Below are positions 25,958 through 34,596 of a stretch of DNA of 64,000 bases, in pieces. The position numbers and the translations under genes are program-made. Source of the DNA: Planctomycetota bacterium. Its GTDB lineage: Bacteria > Planctomycetota > UBA1135 > UBA2386. How positions within the stretch are numbered: position 1 is the first letter of the stretch; each line of letters starts with the position of its first letter. Where the stretch lies: assembly GCA_016795295.1 (NCBI GenBank), contig JAEUHP010000171.1:1-64000 (forward strand). Reading direction: 5' to 3'. The notes beneath the pieces are model-generated. The model saw only the letters and a program-made list of their open reading frames with translations. It ran no database searches and was not told where the DNA came from.

Positions 25958-26062
25958 GCGGCCGTGGCCGCAACCGAACCACGGTTGCAAGAATTGGCCA
26001 CGGCCGCTTGTTGCTGGGGGCCTTGCGCTTACGAGAATCCTCGCGCAGCGCGAGGATTCTCG
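25958..26062. other. Nested long inverted repeats, possible structured RNA or leader
   Basis: Two strong symmetric structures are packed here. GCGGCCGTGGCC (25958-25969) pairs perfectly with 25996-26007 and encloses GCAACCG (25970-25976) paired with CGGTTGC (25982-25988), an extended stem with a 7-nt bulge. Then 26032-26046 and 26048-26062 form a perfect 15-bp palindrome around one base. With the hairpin at 25916 this fills the ~300 bp between the gingipain-like start (25854) and the gene ending at 26152. No protein gene is supported. TAGTCT on the minus strand at 26064-26069 could be a -10 reading into this region. Confidence 0.45.
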
Positions 26063-26151
26063 AGACTACGGCCTAGAATGCGCTCGGCCGACGGTCGCGA
26101 AGTCGATCGCCTCGTGGCGCTGCCGATCGCGGACCTGGTCGGCCGAGGCTC

Positions 26152-26652
26152 TCAATCGGGCAAGAACTCGACCGAGTAGACATGCCCGGTGTCGTCGAGC
26201 CGCACCACCCCCCAATCGCTGTTGTAGTGCGGCAAGTCGCTGTGGCGGAACACCAGCGTGTTCTCCACGCGCATCTCGCCATCCGGCGTCTGCCAGCCGG
26301 TGCCGATCCTGTATCCGGCCATGACGGCCTTCGCCTGCATCATCGACATGCCGATCTGGACCCGCTCCAGGTCCCGGAGGAACACCTTGCGCGAACTCCA
26401 CGGCACCCAATGCAGGACCGCCAGCGCCACGAGCGCGGCGGCCAGCAGGAGCTTCGTCGAACGCGGCACCGGCGTGCGCAACAACAGGCGCGCCAGCAGC
26501 GTCCAGCCGACCAGGACCCCGGCTGCGATGCCGTAGCAGCCGCGCGGCAATGGCGTGTCCACCAACAGCTCGACCAGCCCCGCACCCAGAATCGCAAGCC
26601 CGGCCAACACCCACAGGAAACAGCACAACGGCGCCACGGAACGCACCCGCAT
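26152..26652 (-). CDS. Membrane protein with BamE/SmpA-like C-terminal domain
   Basis: 166 residues. Three hydrophobic segments (about 8-30, 40-58 and 68-85) precede a soluble ~80-residue domain with ERVQIGMSMMQAKAVMAGY, then VRLDDTGHVYSVEFLPD. The GM-S-x-x-x-A pattern and the final strand recall SmpA/OmlA (BamE) domains, in which a helix pair is followed by a three-stranded sheet. The domain would face the periplasm. It is the last gene of a three-gene minus-strand set, 20 bp after the SGNH hydrolase. Function unknown; the fold call is moderate. Confidence 0.6.
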   Translation of the reverse strand: MRVRSVAPLCCFLWVLAGLAILGAGLVELLVDTPLPRGCYGIAAGVLVGWTLLARLLLRTPVPRSTKLLLAAALVALAVLHWVPWSSRKVFLRDLERVQIGMSMMQAKAVMAGYRIGTGWQTPDGEMRVENTLVFRHSDLPHYNSDWGVVRLDDTGHVYSVEFLPD

Positions 26653-26672
26653 GGGCCCCACGGGATTCGTCG

Positions 26673-27515
26673 TCAATGCACCCACACCTGCACCTCTTGC
26701 GTCACGGACCTCCCGCGAACGGGAATGGCACCGCGGACCCGCACCCCGGCGAACCCGGCACCGGCCGGCAGCGCGCACGCCAGCCGCAGGTGCGGCCACC
26801 ATGGCACCACGGTCGCGTGCGGCGCGCGCACCGCGCTGGGCGCGACCGTCCACGCGGCGAAGATGTGCTGCCACGCGGCAGCCGCTGCAGCACGTCGAAT
26901 GTGGATCGGATCGACGCCGTACCACACCTCCTCCGGCACCACGACGGCGGCGTCGTGCCGGCGCGCGAGTTCGGCCAGGCCCTGGTCGACGCACTCGGCG
27001 CGGCGCAGCGCTTCGGCCCACGAGAAGCGCACGTGCCGCGGGAACAGCAGCGCACGCATGCATTCGTAGCCGAACGGATGCAGCCGGCGCAGGCGCACCA
27101 TCGGCAGTCGAACCAACGTGAGCCGGGCCCCGTGGGCCCGGAGCCGGGCCGCCGCGGCATCGACCCATGCCAGCACCGTGTCGGGCGACTGCCCATACAT
27201 CAGGTCGTTGCCCACATCGGTGATCAGGGCGTGCGCCACCGGGGTCGCTTCCAGCGTGCGCCACAGAGTGCTCGCCAGAACCGACGGCAGGGTGCGCACC
27301 ACCACGCGGCTGTCGAGGCCGAACGAACGGCCCCGGCCGGCGGCGACGTGCAAATCGGCCCTGCCGCCGAGGGCCGTGGCCGCAGCAGCCACCACTTGGC
27401 CGATGCCGCGCGACACGTTGCTGGCGCCGACCACCACCCCGACCGGGCGCGCGGCACCGCTGCCGGCGAGCTCGGTCGACGCACGGGTTCGACCAACCGC
27501 CGCAGCCTCAGCCAT
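26673..27515 (-). CDS. SGNH-hydrolase-like protein
   Basis: 280 residues. Three blocks of the SGNH/GDSL superfamily are visible in order: VVVGASNVSRGIG near the N terminus (block I, with GAS in place of GDS), LITDVGNDLMYG (block III GxND) and GVDPIHIRR (block V DxxH). No signal peptide, so probably cytoplasmic. Members hydrolyse esters on lipids or glycans. The start codon overlaps the end of the Uma2 gene by 8 bp, implying coupling. Substrate unknown. Confidence 0.7.
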   Translation of the reverse strand: MAEAAAVGRTRASTELAGSGAARPVGVVVGASNVSRGIGQVVAAAATALGGRADLHVAAGRGRSFGLDSRVVVRTLPSVLASTLWRTLEATPVAHALITDVGNDLMYGQSPDTVLAWVDAAAARLRAHGARLTLVRLPMVRLRRLHPFGYECMRALLFPRHVRFSWAEALRRAECVDQGLAELARRHDAAVVVPEEVWYGVDPIHIRRAAAAAAWQHIFAAWTVAPSAVRAPHATVVPWWPHLRLACALPAGAGFAGVRVRGAIPVRGRSVTQEVQVWVH

Positions 27516-28197
27516 GGACCGCCAAGCCCACCGCGAACGCGCGGTGTTCGGCAGTGGCGCAACCCAGGTCGACCGCGCCGTGCAGCGCGGCAAGATCCTG
27601 CTGCAACGCCGCTGCCACCGGCAGCCACAGCCCGGGAAACTGCCCGCTGCGCAGCCAACCTGCGGCGTCGGGGCGCAATGCCACATAGCCGCCATGCACC
27701 AAGACGAACCAGTCCAGCGCCGCGTCTTCGGTGCGCCAGACCAGGTACTCACGCACGCCGTTGCGCCGGTAGACGTGCAGCTTCTGATGCAGGTCGTAAC
27801 TGCTCGAACTGGCCGCGATTTCGACCACCAGCTCCGGTGCCCCGACCAGAAAACCATCGGCGGCAAGGCGCAGGCCGCCCCCGGCCTGCTTCGGCAGCGC
27901 CAAGAGCAGATCCGGCTGGGGTTCGTTGTCGAGATCGAGCCGCAGCGACGCGTCGATGCCGAACTGCAAGCCAGGAGTATGGGCCCGGTAACGGGCCAGC
28001 CATCCGGCCAACACCCCGTGGGGTGCTCCGTGTTGCAGATGTCGAACCGGTGACGCCATGAAGACAACTCCCTCGATGAGTTCGGCCTTCTTCAGGTGCG
28101 GCATCGCGGCATAACGCCGCTCGAACTCCGCCTGGGACAGGTTGTCCCCGGGGTGCAGGATCGGCGGTCGATGGGATGTCGGCATGAGTTGGGCCAT
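27508..28197 (-). CDS. Uma2-family PD-(D/E)XK restriction-endonuclease-like protein
   Basis: 229 residues from 28197; a second in-frame ATG at 28185 would remove four residues. The DUF820/Uma2 pattern is clear: a helical start with LSQAEFERRYA and KKAELIEGVVFMASPV, then EPQPDLLLAL, APELVVEIAASSSSYDLHQKLHVYRRNGVREYLVW, which supplies the catalytic D, E and K. The family is widespread in cyanobacteria and planctomycetes with no settled role. It leads a minus-strand set with the SGNH hydrolase (8-bp overlap) and the BamE-like gene. Confidence 0.85.
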   Translation of the reverse strand: MAQLMPTSHRPPILHPGDNLSQAEFERRYAAMPHLKKAELIEGVVFMASPVRHLQHGAPHGVLAGWLARYRAHTPGLQFGIDASLRLDLDNEPQPDLLLALPKQAGGGLRLAADGFLVGAPELVVEIAASSSSYDLHQKLHVYRRNGVREYLVWRTEDAALDWFVLVHGGYVALRPDAAGWLRSGQFPGLWLPVAAALQQDLAALHGAVDLGCATAEHRAFAVGLAVHG

Positions 28198-28328
28198 ACC
28201 CACAGGGAACGGCGACCCGCGAATCGTACCAGATTTCCCCCGACCAGGGCCCGGCCACCCCAACCTCCGGCGACTCCGCCGAAAGCCCCGGTGACGAACC
28301 ACCCGCCGAGGGCCATGATGCTGAGCCC

Positions 28329-31300
28329 ATGCCCTCGCTCCTCCGGCAGCTCCTGCCGTGGCTGTGCTCCGCCGCGGCACTCGCCCAGACTCCGCCCAAC
28401 CAGGTGCGCTACGGCCGCGACGTGCGGCCGATCCTGGCCGACAAGTGCTTTCGCTGCCATGGCCCGGACGCCGGCACCCGCGAAGGCAAGCTGCGCCTCG
28501 ACGAGCGCGACGCCGCGGTCGCCGTGCGCGCCGACGGCAGCCGCGCGATCGCGCCCGGCGACCACCGGCAGAGCTTGGTCTGGCAGCGCATCGGCCACAC
28601 CGACCCGGCCGAACGCATGCCGCCGCGCAACAGCGGCAAGAGCGCGCTGACCGCCGCCGAACAGGCCACGCTGGCCGCGTGGATCGACGCCGGCGCCAGC
28701 TACGAGCCGCATTGGGCGTTCGTGCCGCCGCAGCGGCCCGCGGTGCCGCAGGTGCCGGGCGCCGAGCCGATCGAAGCGTTCTTGCGCGCGGCCCAGGACG
28801 CGCACGGCCTCACGCCAGCGCCCCTGGCCGACCGCAGCACGCTGGTGCGCCGCGCCTTCCTGGTGCTCACCGGACTGCCGCCGACGCCGGCCGAAACCGC
28901 GGCGTTCCTCGCCGACGCGCGGCCGGATGCGTTCGCCCGCCTGGTCGACACCCTGCTCGACAGCGAACCCTACCGCACTCGGTACGCCGAGCATCTGGCG
29001 TCGGTGTGGCTCGACGCCGCGCGCTACGCCGACACCTGCGGCATCCACATGGACGCCGGCCGGCAGATCTGGCCGTGGCGCGATTGGCTCTTGCGCGCGC
29101 TGCGCGACGACCTGCCGTTCGATCGGTTCGTGATCGAACAGCTGGCCGGCGACCAGCTGCCCGAGGCCACGCTCGACCAGCGCGTGGCGACCGGCTTCCT
29201 GCGCGCGCACGTGACCACCGACGAAGGTGGGGCGATCGACGAGGAGTACCGCGTCGAGTACGCGGCCGAACGCACCAGCACGGTGGGCAGCGTGTTCTTG
29301 GGCCTCACCGTCGGCTGCGCGCGCTGCCACGACCACAAGTACGACCCGGTGCGCCAGGAGGACTACTACCGCCTGTTCGCCTTCTTCAACCAGAACCAGG
29401 AGCCGGGCCTCTACTCCCAGGTGCCCGATCCGAACCGCGCGCTCGAGCCGTTCCTGAAGGTCCCGGACGCAGCGCTCGAGGCCGAGGCCCAGCGCACGAC
29501 CGCGGCCCTGGCCGCCGCGGCAGCACAGCTCGAGGTGGTGCCGCCCGAGGAAGCCGCGCAGCGCGCCGCGTTCGACGCCGACCTGAACGCCCTCGGTGCG
29601 GTGCAGTGGCCCGCGACCCACGTGCTGGCGGCGCGCTCGCGGCACGGTGCTCGGTTGACGCTGCAGGGCGATGGCTCGGTGCTCGCCAGCGGCCCGAATC
29701 CCAAGCGCGACGTGCACGAACTGCAGCTGGCGACCGAAGGCGGCAACCTGCGGCTCCTGTGCCTCGAAGCGCTGCCCGATGCCAGCCTGCCCAATGGCCG
29801 GGTCGGCCGCGCGCCGAACGGCAACGCCGTGCTCGGTTCGTTGCGCCTGTGGGCGCGGCCGCTGGCCGGCGGTGAGTGGCAGCGCGTGCCCCTGGTATGG
29901 GCGGCCGCCGACTACGAACAGGACAACGGCGACTTCTTCGTCACCAACACGCTGCGCGACGACCCGCACGGTTTCGCGGTCGGCGCGCACCTGCGCCCGC
30001 CGCAGCCGGTGCGCGTGCTGTTCCTGGCCGCAGCCCCGTTCGGCGATGCCGCGGGCACCGAACTGCGCGTGGAACTGCACTACGACACGGTCTACGACCA
30101 CCACGTGTTCGGCCGGGTGCGGCTCTCGGCCGGCGCGCTCGGCGACGGCCTCTTGGCGCGGCTCGGCAGCGCGCGCGGCGGCCTGCACTACGCGGGTCCG
30201 TTCGCGGCGAACGGCCCCGAAGCCCTCTACGGCACGGCGTTCGGCCCCGAACAGGCCGCGGCGTTCGCGCCGCAGCAGACCTGGGGCAAAGTCGGCTGGC
30301 GCTTCGACCCGGCGCTGCGCGAAGGCCAGGCCTATGACCGCCTGCCGGAAGGCCAGAACGCCACCTACGTGGCCCAGGAGCTGTTCCTGCCGCATGCCCG
30401 CGAAATCCGCCTGGGGCTCGGCAGCGACGATGGTTTCCAGCTCTACCACAACGGCCGCGAAGTCGCGGCCCGCCGCGTCGACCGTGCCGTGGCGCCCGAC
30501 CAGGACCGCGCGGCGTTCACGGCCCCGGCCGGCCGTTCGCTGCTGGTGCTCAAGGTCGTCAACACCGGCGGCCAGGGGGGCGCCTACCTGCGCCACGACG
30601 AAGCGCCCGAACTGCTGTCGGGCGACCTGCGCCTGTGGCTCTTGCCGCCATGGGCGCGCGACGCGGCCCTCGACGCGCGCCTCGCCGCCGCCTGGCGGCA
30701 ACGCTTCTCGCCGACCTTCGCCGCCGGCCGCGCGCGCGTGCAGGCGCTGCGCGACCAACTGGCCGAGCTCGACCGGCGCACGCCGCGCACCATGGTGATG
30801 CAGGATGCGCCGATGCCGCGGCCGACGTACGTGCTGCGCCGCGGCGACTACGACAAACCCGATCCGAACCGGCCCGTGACCGCCAGCCTGCCGGCGATGT
30901 TCGGCAGCCTGCCGGCCGACCAGCCGGCGAACCGCGCCGCGCTGGCGCGCTGGCTGGTCGCCGAGTCGAACCCGCTGCTGCTGCGCGTGCAAGTGAACCG
31001 TCTGTGGGAGTTCGTGTTCGGCACCGGCATCGTGCGCACCAGCGAGGACTTCGGCTTGCAGGGCGAATGGCCGAGCCACCCCGAACTGCTCGATTGGCTG
31101 GTCGCCGAGTACCGCAACCGCGGCCTCAGCACCAAGGCGCTGCTCAAACTCCTGTGCACCAGCACGGCGTTCCAACGCCAGAGCACCCTGCCGGCAGCCG
31201 CGCGCGCGCAGGATCCGCAGAACCGCCTGCTCACCGCGTTCCCACGGCGCCGGCTCGGCGCCGAAGCGATCCGCGACCAGGCGCTCTACGCGGCCGGGCT

Positions 31301-31877
31301 CCTGGTCGAACGGCTCGGCGGCCCCAGCGTGAAGCCCTACCAGCCCGACGGCCTCTGGCAAGAAGTGGCGATGCTGCAGTCGAACACCCGCGTCTACGAG
31401 CGCGGCAGCGGCGAGGCGCTCTGGCGCCGCAGTCTCTACACCTACTGGAAACGCGCCTGCCCGCCGCCGACCCTCCAGGCCTTCGACGCGCCGACCCGTG
31501 AGTTCTGCACCATCCGCCGCAGCAGCACCAACACGCCGCTGCAGGCCCTGGCGCTGTGGAACGACGAACAGTTCGTCGAAGCCGCGCGCCTCCTGGCCCA
31601 GCGCGCGCTGCAGGCCAGCGCCGACGATGCCACCCGCCTCGACACGGCCCACCAGCTCGCCACCGGCCGCCCGCTCGACGCCGACGAACGCACCGACGCC
31701 TTGGCCCTGCTCGCCACGCTGCGCACGCGCTACGGCAGCGACCGAACCGCCGCCGAGGCACTGGTCGCCGTGGGCCAGGCCCCGCGCGCTGCCAACCTCG
31801 ACCCGGCCGAGCTGGCGGCGTTCACGCTGCTGGCCTCGGCGTTCCTGAACCTCGACGCCACGCTGTGCATCGATTGA
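28329..31877 (+). CDS. Planctomycete cytochrome-like PSCyt1-DUF1549-DUF1553 protein
   Basis: 1,182 residues with a signal peptide (to about ALAQ). The N-terminal PSCyt1 domain has a haem-binding CFRCH (C40-H44). PSCyt2/DUF1549 follows (~130-350; DSEPYRTRYAEHLASVWLDAARY and CARCHDHKYDP). A central insert includes a PA14/jelly-roll-like part (~590-740; LGSDDGFQLYHNGREV). The C-terminal DUF1553/PSD1 runs from about residue 860 (NRAALARWLVAESNP, RVQVNRLWEFVFGTGIVRTSEDFG, STPLQALALWND-like text). This architecture is almost confined to Planctomycetota and is typically paired, as here, with DUF1501. Predicted periplasmic; roles in sulfated glycan degradation or redox have been suggested. A 17-bp tandem repeat spans its stop. 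Confidence 0.93.
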   Translation: MPSLLRQLLPWLCSAAALAQTPPNQVRYGRDVRPILADKCFRCHGPDAGTREGKLRLDERDAAVAVRADGSRAIAPGDHRQSLVWQRIGHTDPAERMPPRNSGKSALTAAEQATLAAWIDAGASYEPHWAFVPPQRPAVPQVPGAEPIEAFLRAAQDAHGLTPAPLADRSTLVRRAFLVLTGLPPTPAETAAFLADARPDAFARLVDTLLDSEPYRTRYAEHLASVWLDAARYADTCGIHMDAGRQIWPWRDWLLRALRDDLPFDRFVIEQLAGDQLPEATLDQRVATGFLRAHVTTDEGGAIDEEYRVEYAAERTSTVGSVFLGLTVGCARCHDHKYDPVRQEDYYRLFAFFNQNQEPGLYSQVPDPNRALEPFLKVPDAALEAEAQRTTAALAAAAAQLEVVPPEEAAQRAAFDADLNALGAVQWPATHVLAARSRHGARLTLQGDGSVLASGPNPKRDVHELQLATEGGNLRLLCLEALPDASLPNGRVGRAPNGNAVLGSLRLWARPLAGGEWQRVPLVWAAADYEQDNGDFFVTNTLRDDPHGFAVGAHLRPPQPVRVLFLAAAPFGDAAGTELRVELHYDTVYDHHVFGRVRLSAGALGDGLLARLGSARGGLHYAGPFAANGPEALYGTAFGPEQAAAFAPQQTWGKVGWRFDPALREGQAYDRLPEGQNATYVAQELFLPHAREIRLGLGSDDGFQLYHNGREVAARRVDRAVAPDQDRAAFTAPAGRSLLVLKVVNTGGQGGAYLRHDEAPELLSGDLRLWLLPPWARDAALDARLAAAWRQRFSPTFAAGRARVQALRDQLAELDRRTPRTMVMQDAPMPRPTYVLRRGDYDKPDPNRPVTASLPAMFGSLPADQPANRAALARWLVAESNPLLLRVQVNRLWEFVFGTGIVRTSEDFGLQGEWPSHPELLDWLVAEYRNRGLSTKALLKLLCTSTAFQRQSTLPAAARAQDPQNRLLTAFPRRRLGAEAIRDQALYAAGLLVERLGGPSVKPYQPDGLWQEVAMLQSNTRVYERGSGEALWRRSLYTYWKRACPPPTLQAFDAPTREFCTIRRSSTNTPLQALALWNDEQFVEAARLLAQRALQASADDATRLDTAHQLATGRPLDADERTDALALLATLRTRYGSDRTAAEALVAVGQAPRAANLDPAELAAFTLLASAFLNLDATLCID

Positions 31878-31897
31878 CCGTCTGCATCGATTGACCG
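31864..31897 (+). repeat. 17-bp tandem duplication across the PSCyt stop codon
   Basis: 31864-31880 and 31881-31897 are adjacent copies differing at one position, and each contains TGCATCGATTGACCG. The first copy contains the TGA stop (31875-31877); the second TGA is out of frame by 17 nt. Similar stop-spanning duplications occur at 60137 and 61214. Confidence 0.9.
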
Positions 31898-31904
31898 AGG
31901 CCCC

Positions 31905-33356
31905 ATGACCGACGATTCGCTGTTCTGGACCCGCCGCCGCTTCTTCCGCAGCAGCGCGGCCACCGTCTCCGGTGCCCTCGGCGCCATGGCCATGGGCGAT
32001 CTGCTGCGCGCCAGCGCACCGCCGCCCCGGCCCCAGCCCGGGCCGCGCCCCAGCACCCACCACGCGCCGCGCGCCAAACGCGTGATCTACCTGCACATGG
32101 AGGGCGGGCCGAGCCACCTCGACCTGTTCGACCACAAGCCAGGGCTGGTCGATCGTTACGACCAGGACCTGCCCGAATCGGTGCGCAACGGCCAACGCCT
32201 CACCGGCATGACCTCCGGCCAGCAGCGCTTCCCGGTGGCGCCCTCCATGTTCCGCTTCCACCGCCGTCCCAACCGCCAGGACGGCGCCTGGATCAGTGAA
32301 CTGCTGCCCCACCTGGGCCAACAGGCACACGAACTGTGCATCGTGCGCAGCATGCACACCGAGGCGATCAACCACGAGCCGGCGATCACCTTCGCCCAGA
32401 CCGGCACGCAGCAGCCGGGCCGGCCGAGCATCGGCGCCTGGTGCAGCTACGGCCTCGGCAGCGACAACCGCGACCTGCCGACCTTCGTGGTGATGATCAC
32501 GCAGGGCTTCGGCAACATGCAGGCACTCGCGGCCCGGTTCTGGGGCAGCGGCTTCCTGCCCAGCGAGCACCAAGGCTGCAAACTGCGCAACAGCGGCGAT
32601 CCGGTGCTGTTCCTGCGCGATCCGCCCGGGGTCACGCGCCAGGACCGCCGCGCGATGCTGGATCTGGTCACGGCCTTCGGCCGGCGGCAGGCCGAGCGCA
32701 GCCTCGATCCCGAACTCGAAGCGCGTCTGGCGCAGCAGGAGATGGCGTTCCGCATGCAGATGTCGGTACCCGATCTCACCGACCTGCGCGACGAGCCCGA
32801 GTCGACCTGGCAGCTCTACGGCGAAGAGGCGAAGAACCCGGCCACGTTCGCCAGCAGCTGCCTCCTGGCGCGGCGGCTGTGCGAGCGCGGGGTGCGGTTC
32901 GTGCAGCTCTACATGCGCGGCTGGGACGCGCACGGCAATCTGCCGAGCGAGATGCGGGCGCAGTGCAAGGCGGTCGACCAGCCGATCGCCGGGCTCTTGG
33001 TCGATCTACGGCGGCGCGGGCTGCTCGACGACACGCTGGTGGTCTGGGGCGGGGAGTTCGGGCGCACGGTCTACAGCCAGGGCGGGCTGAGCCGCGACAA
33101 CTACGGGCGCGACCACCACCCGCGCTGTTTCAGCATGTGGCTCGCCGGCGGCGGGGTGCGGGCGGGGACGGTGTTCGGGGAGACCTGTGACTACGGGTAC
33201 AACATCGTGCGGGATCCGGTGTCGGTGCACGATCTGCACGCGACGATGCTGCATCTGCTGGGGTTCGACCACGAGCGGCTGGTGTTCCGGCACCAAGGCC
33301 GGGACTTCCGGTTGACGGACGTGGCGGGGCGGGTGGTCGGGGAGTTGCTGGGCTGA
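31905..33356 (+). CDS. DUF1501 twin-arginine exported protein
   Basis: 483 residues. It opens with a Tat-type signal (TRRRFFRSSAATVSGALGAMA) and then the DUF1501 hallmarks: YLHMEGGPSHLDLFDHKP, GAWCSYGLGSDNRDLPTFVVM, FLPSEHQGCKLRN, YMRGWDAHGNLPSEMRAQ and DTLVVWGGEFGRT. The fold is related to alkaline phosphatase/sulfatase proteins and it is probably secreted folded. It sits 27 bp after the PSCyt gene, the usual planctomycete pairing, and the two very likely work together. The precise reaction is unknown. Confidence 0.93.
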   Translation: MTDDSLFWTRRRFFRSSAATVSGALGAMAMGDLLRASAPPPRPQPGPRPSTHHAPRAKRVIYLHMEGGPSHLDLFDHKPGLVDRYDQDLPESVRNGQRLTGMTSGQQRFPVAPSMFRFHRRPNRQDGAWISELLPHLGQQAHELCIVRSMHTEAINHEPAITFAQTGTQQPGRPSIGAWCSYGLGSDNRDLPTFVVMITQGFGNMQALAARFWGSGFLPSEHQGCKLRNSGDPVLFLRDPPGVTRQDRRAMLDLVTAFGRRQAERSLDPELEARLAQQEMAFRMQMSVPDLTDLRDEPESTWQLYGEEAKNPATFASSCLLARRLCERGVRFVQLYMRGWDAHGNLPSEMRAQCKAVDQPIAGLLVDLRRRGLLDDTLVVWGGEFGRTVYSQGGLSRDNYGRDHHPRCFSMWLAGGGVRAGTVFGETCDYGYNIVRDPVSVHDLHATMLHLLGFDHERLVFRHQGRDFRLTDVAGRVVGELLG

Positions 33357-33390
33357 CCGCGGCAGCGATTGCGGCCAACCTGGGACGCAC

Positions 33391-33846
33391 TCACCAAGTG
33401 TCGCTGTCCGGCGGGGCGGCGCACGAATTGCACTTGAACTGCACGTGCGCAACGACGCCAGCGCCACCGGCGTCGAAGTTGATGTCCCTGGTCTGTCCGC
33501 AATTGAGCAACTCAGCCCCCGTGGCAAAGTCTCCCGTGGCGCCCGGAGCTATCGGTGTCCCACCGGACACCCCCTTCCAATTCACAGTGACGCTCCATGT
33601 CGAGTTGTTCTTGATCGTCAGCGTGCCGTTCACACGGCAAGCATAGCCGGCACTGCAGCTGGAATCGCAGTCCCCATGGCCATGAGCCGTATTTGGGGCG
33701 GGATAGGGATTCTTGGTGAAACTGACCTCAAACTTGTCCGCGTGAGCACCGAGCGTGCTGCGCTCCAGCATGCAGACGCATGGCCCAAAGCCATCAATAG
33801 GCAGGGACACAGCAAAGAGAAAAGCAACCGAGACCATCGTGTTCAT
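33391..33846 (-). CDS. Small secreted cysteine-containing protein
   Basis: 151 residues. Hydrophobic start (MNTMVSVAFLFAVSLPI) fits a signal peptide. The mature part has about nine cysteines (GPCVCM, GDCDSSCSAGYACR, LLNCG, FKCNSCAAP), suggesting disulfide bonding outside the cell, with a beta-rich middle (GTLTIKNNSTWSVTVNW). AGGAG 6 nt before the ATG is a strong ribosome-binding site. No family recognised. It is the third gene of a set with a sigma-like factor and a membrane-anchored protein, and base composition is lower in G+C than its neighbours. Confidence 0.6.
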   Translation of the reverse strand: MNTMVSVAFLFAVSLPIDGFGPCVCMLERSTLGAHADKFEVSFTKNPYPAPNTAHGHGDCDSSCSAGYACRVNGTLTIKNNSTWSVTVNWKGVSGGTPIAPGATGDFATGAELLNCGQTRDINFDAGGAGVVAHVQFKCNSCAAPPDSDTW

Positions 33847-33855
33847 GACTATCTC

Positions 33856-34596
33856 CTATTTTCCGTCGCCATTGAAGAAGTTTCTCGAAAGCATGCCAAT
33901 CTTCGCGTCAATTTCATCGGCAAGTTTCTTGCCGTAAGCGACCTGCGGCACCTGCTCAATCGGAATACTGACCACATGGTACACAATTTTTCCCTCCGCA
34001 TTTCTTTGGCTCCTCCATCCATAGACATCGGTTGAATTTTTGGACTCTCCGGAACGCTCTGTGACCTTGTATTGCCCCGTCTCCAGTCTCAATCGAATCG
34101 CTTCTTGAGCAGCTTTCATGCCCTGATTCGCCACGAGTTCGCGCTCCTGCAACAGGGGCTGCAGGAGCAAGCCCAAGCGCTCCCAGGAATCGAGGGACAT
34201 TTCGGAAGGCATGGCACAATCGAGCCCCGCGAAGGCCATCGAGTGCGCAAGCTGCCGCAAGAGCTTGCTCTGGGCATCGTCCGGCGCGCGACCGCCGATT
34301 GCGGGCAACGGAACCGGCTCGGGGCAGGGCTTTGCGCTCGCACTTGGGCGTGGAGCACCGGAAACCGGGGGGGCGGCGTCGCCTACGCCGGGAATGGAAA
34401 CGAGTTCGCGGAGAGCGGGACCAATGTCTACTTCCACAGATTGGACGGCCACGTCCCTCGCAGCAAGCTCGGGCTCCAAGCGCGGCTCCAAGGAAGGGGC
34501 AGCTTGTGGTTCCTGGGGAGGCCTGGTGGCCAACCAGCCCAGAGCCCCCAGGACAACCAGGCTTAGGGCCGCCAAGTTCACTCGTTTCGTCATCAT
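33856..34596 (-). CDS. Single-pass membrane protein beside a sigma-like factor
   Basis: 246 residues starting MMTKRVNLAALSLVVLGALGW, a signal anchor at about 6-24, then a Pro/Ala/Glu-rich linker (~26-110) and a C-terminal domain of about 135 residues (QSKLLRQLAHSMAF through KIGMLSRNFFNG). Its ATG overlaps the stop of the upstream sigma-like gene (ATGATGA), so translation is probably coupled. The position suggests a regulator or sensor partner of that factor, but no anti-sigma motif (HxxxCxxC or similar) is present. Function not recognised. Confidence 0.6.
   Translation of the reverse strand: MMTKRVNLAALSLVVLGALGWLATRPPQEPQAAPSLEPRLEPELAARDVAVQSVEVDIGPALRELVSIPGVGDAAPPVSGAPRPSASAKPCPEPVPLPAIGGRAPDDAQSKLLRQLAHSMAFAGLDCAMPSEMSLDSWERLGLLLQPLLQERELVANQGMKAAQEAIRLRLETGQYKVTERSGESKNSTDVYGWRSQRNAEGKIVYHVVSIPIEQVPQVAYGKKLADEIDAKIGMLSRNFFNGDGK

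Noticed and set aside
26077-26178. A 34-codon plus-strand open frame starting ATG after TAGAAT-like text
   Set aside because: No ribosome-binding site or similarity; it overlaps the 3' end of the minus-strand BamE-like gene. TAGAAT upstream may be chance.
28092-32933. A 1,613-codon open frame on the minus strand
   Set aside because: It lies antisense to the PSCyt and DUF1501 genes, which carry clear family motifs. The composition is Arg/Ala/Gly/His-rich with no recognisable domain, as expected for high-GC antisense frames.
33391-33846. Lantibiotic or bacteriocin precursor
   Set aside because: It is long, with many Cys and a beta-rich middle, and no modification or export genes are adjacent.
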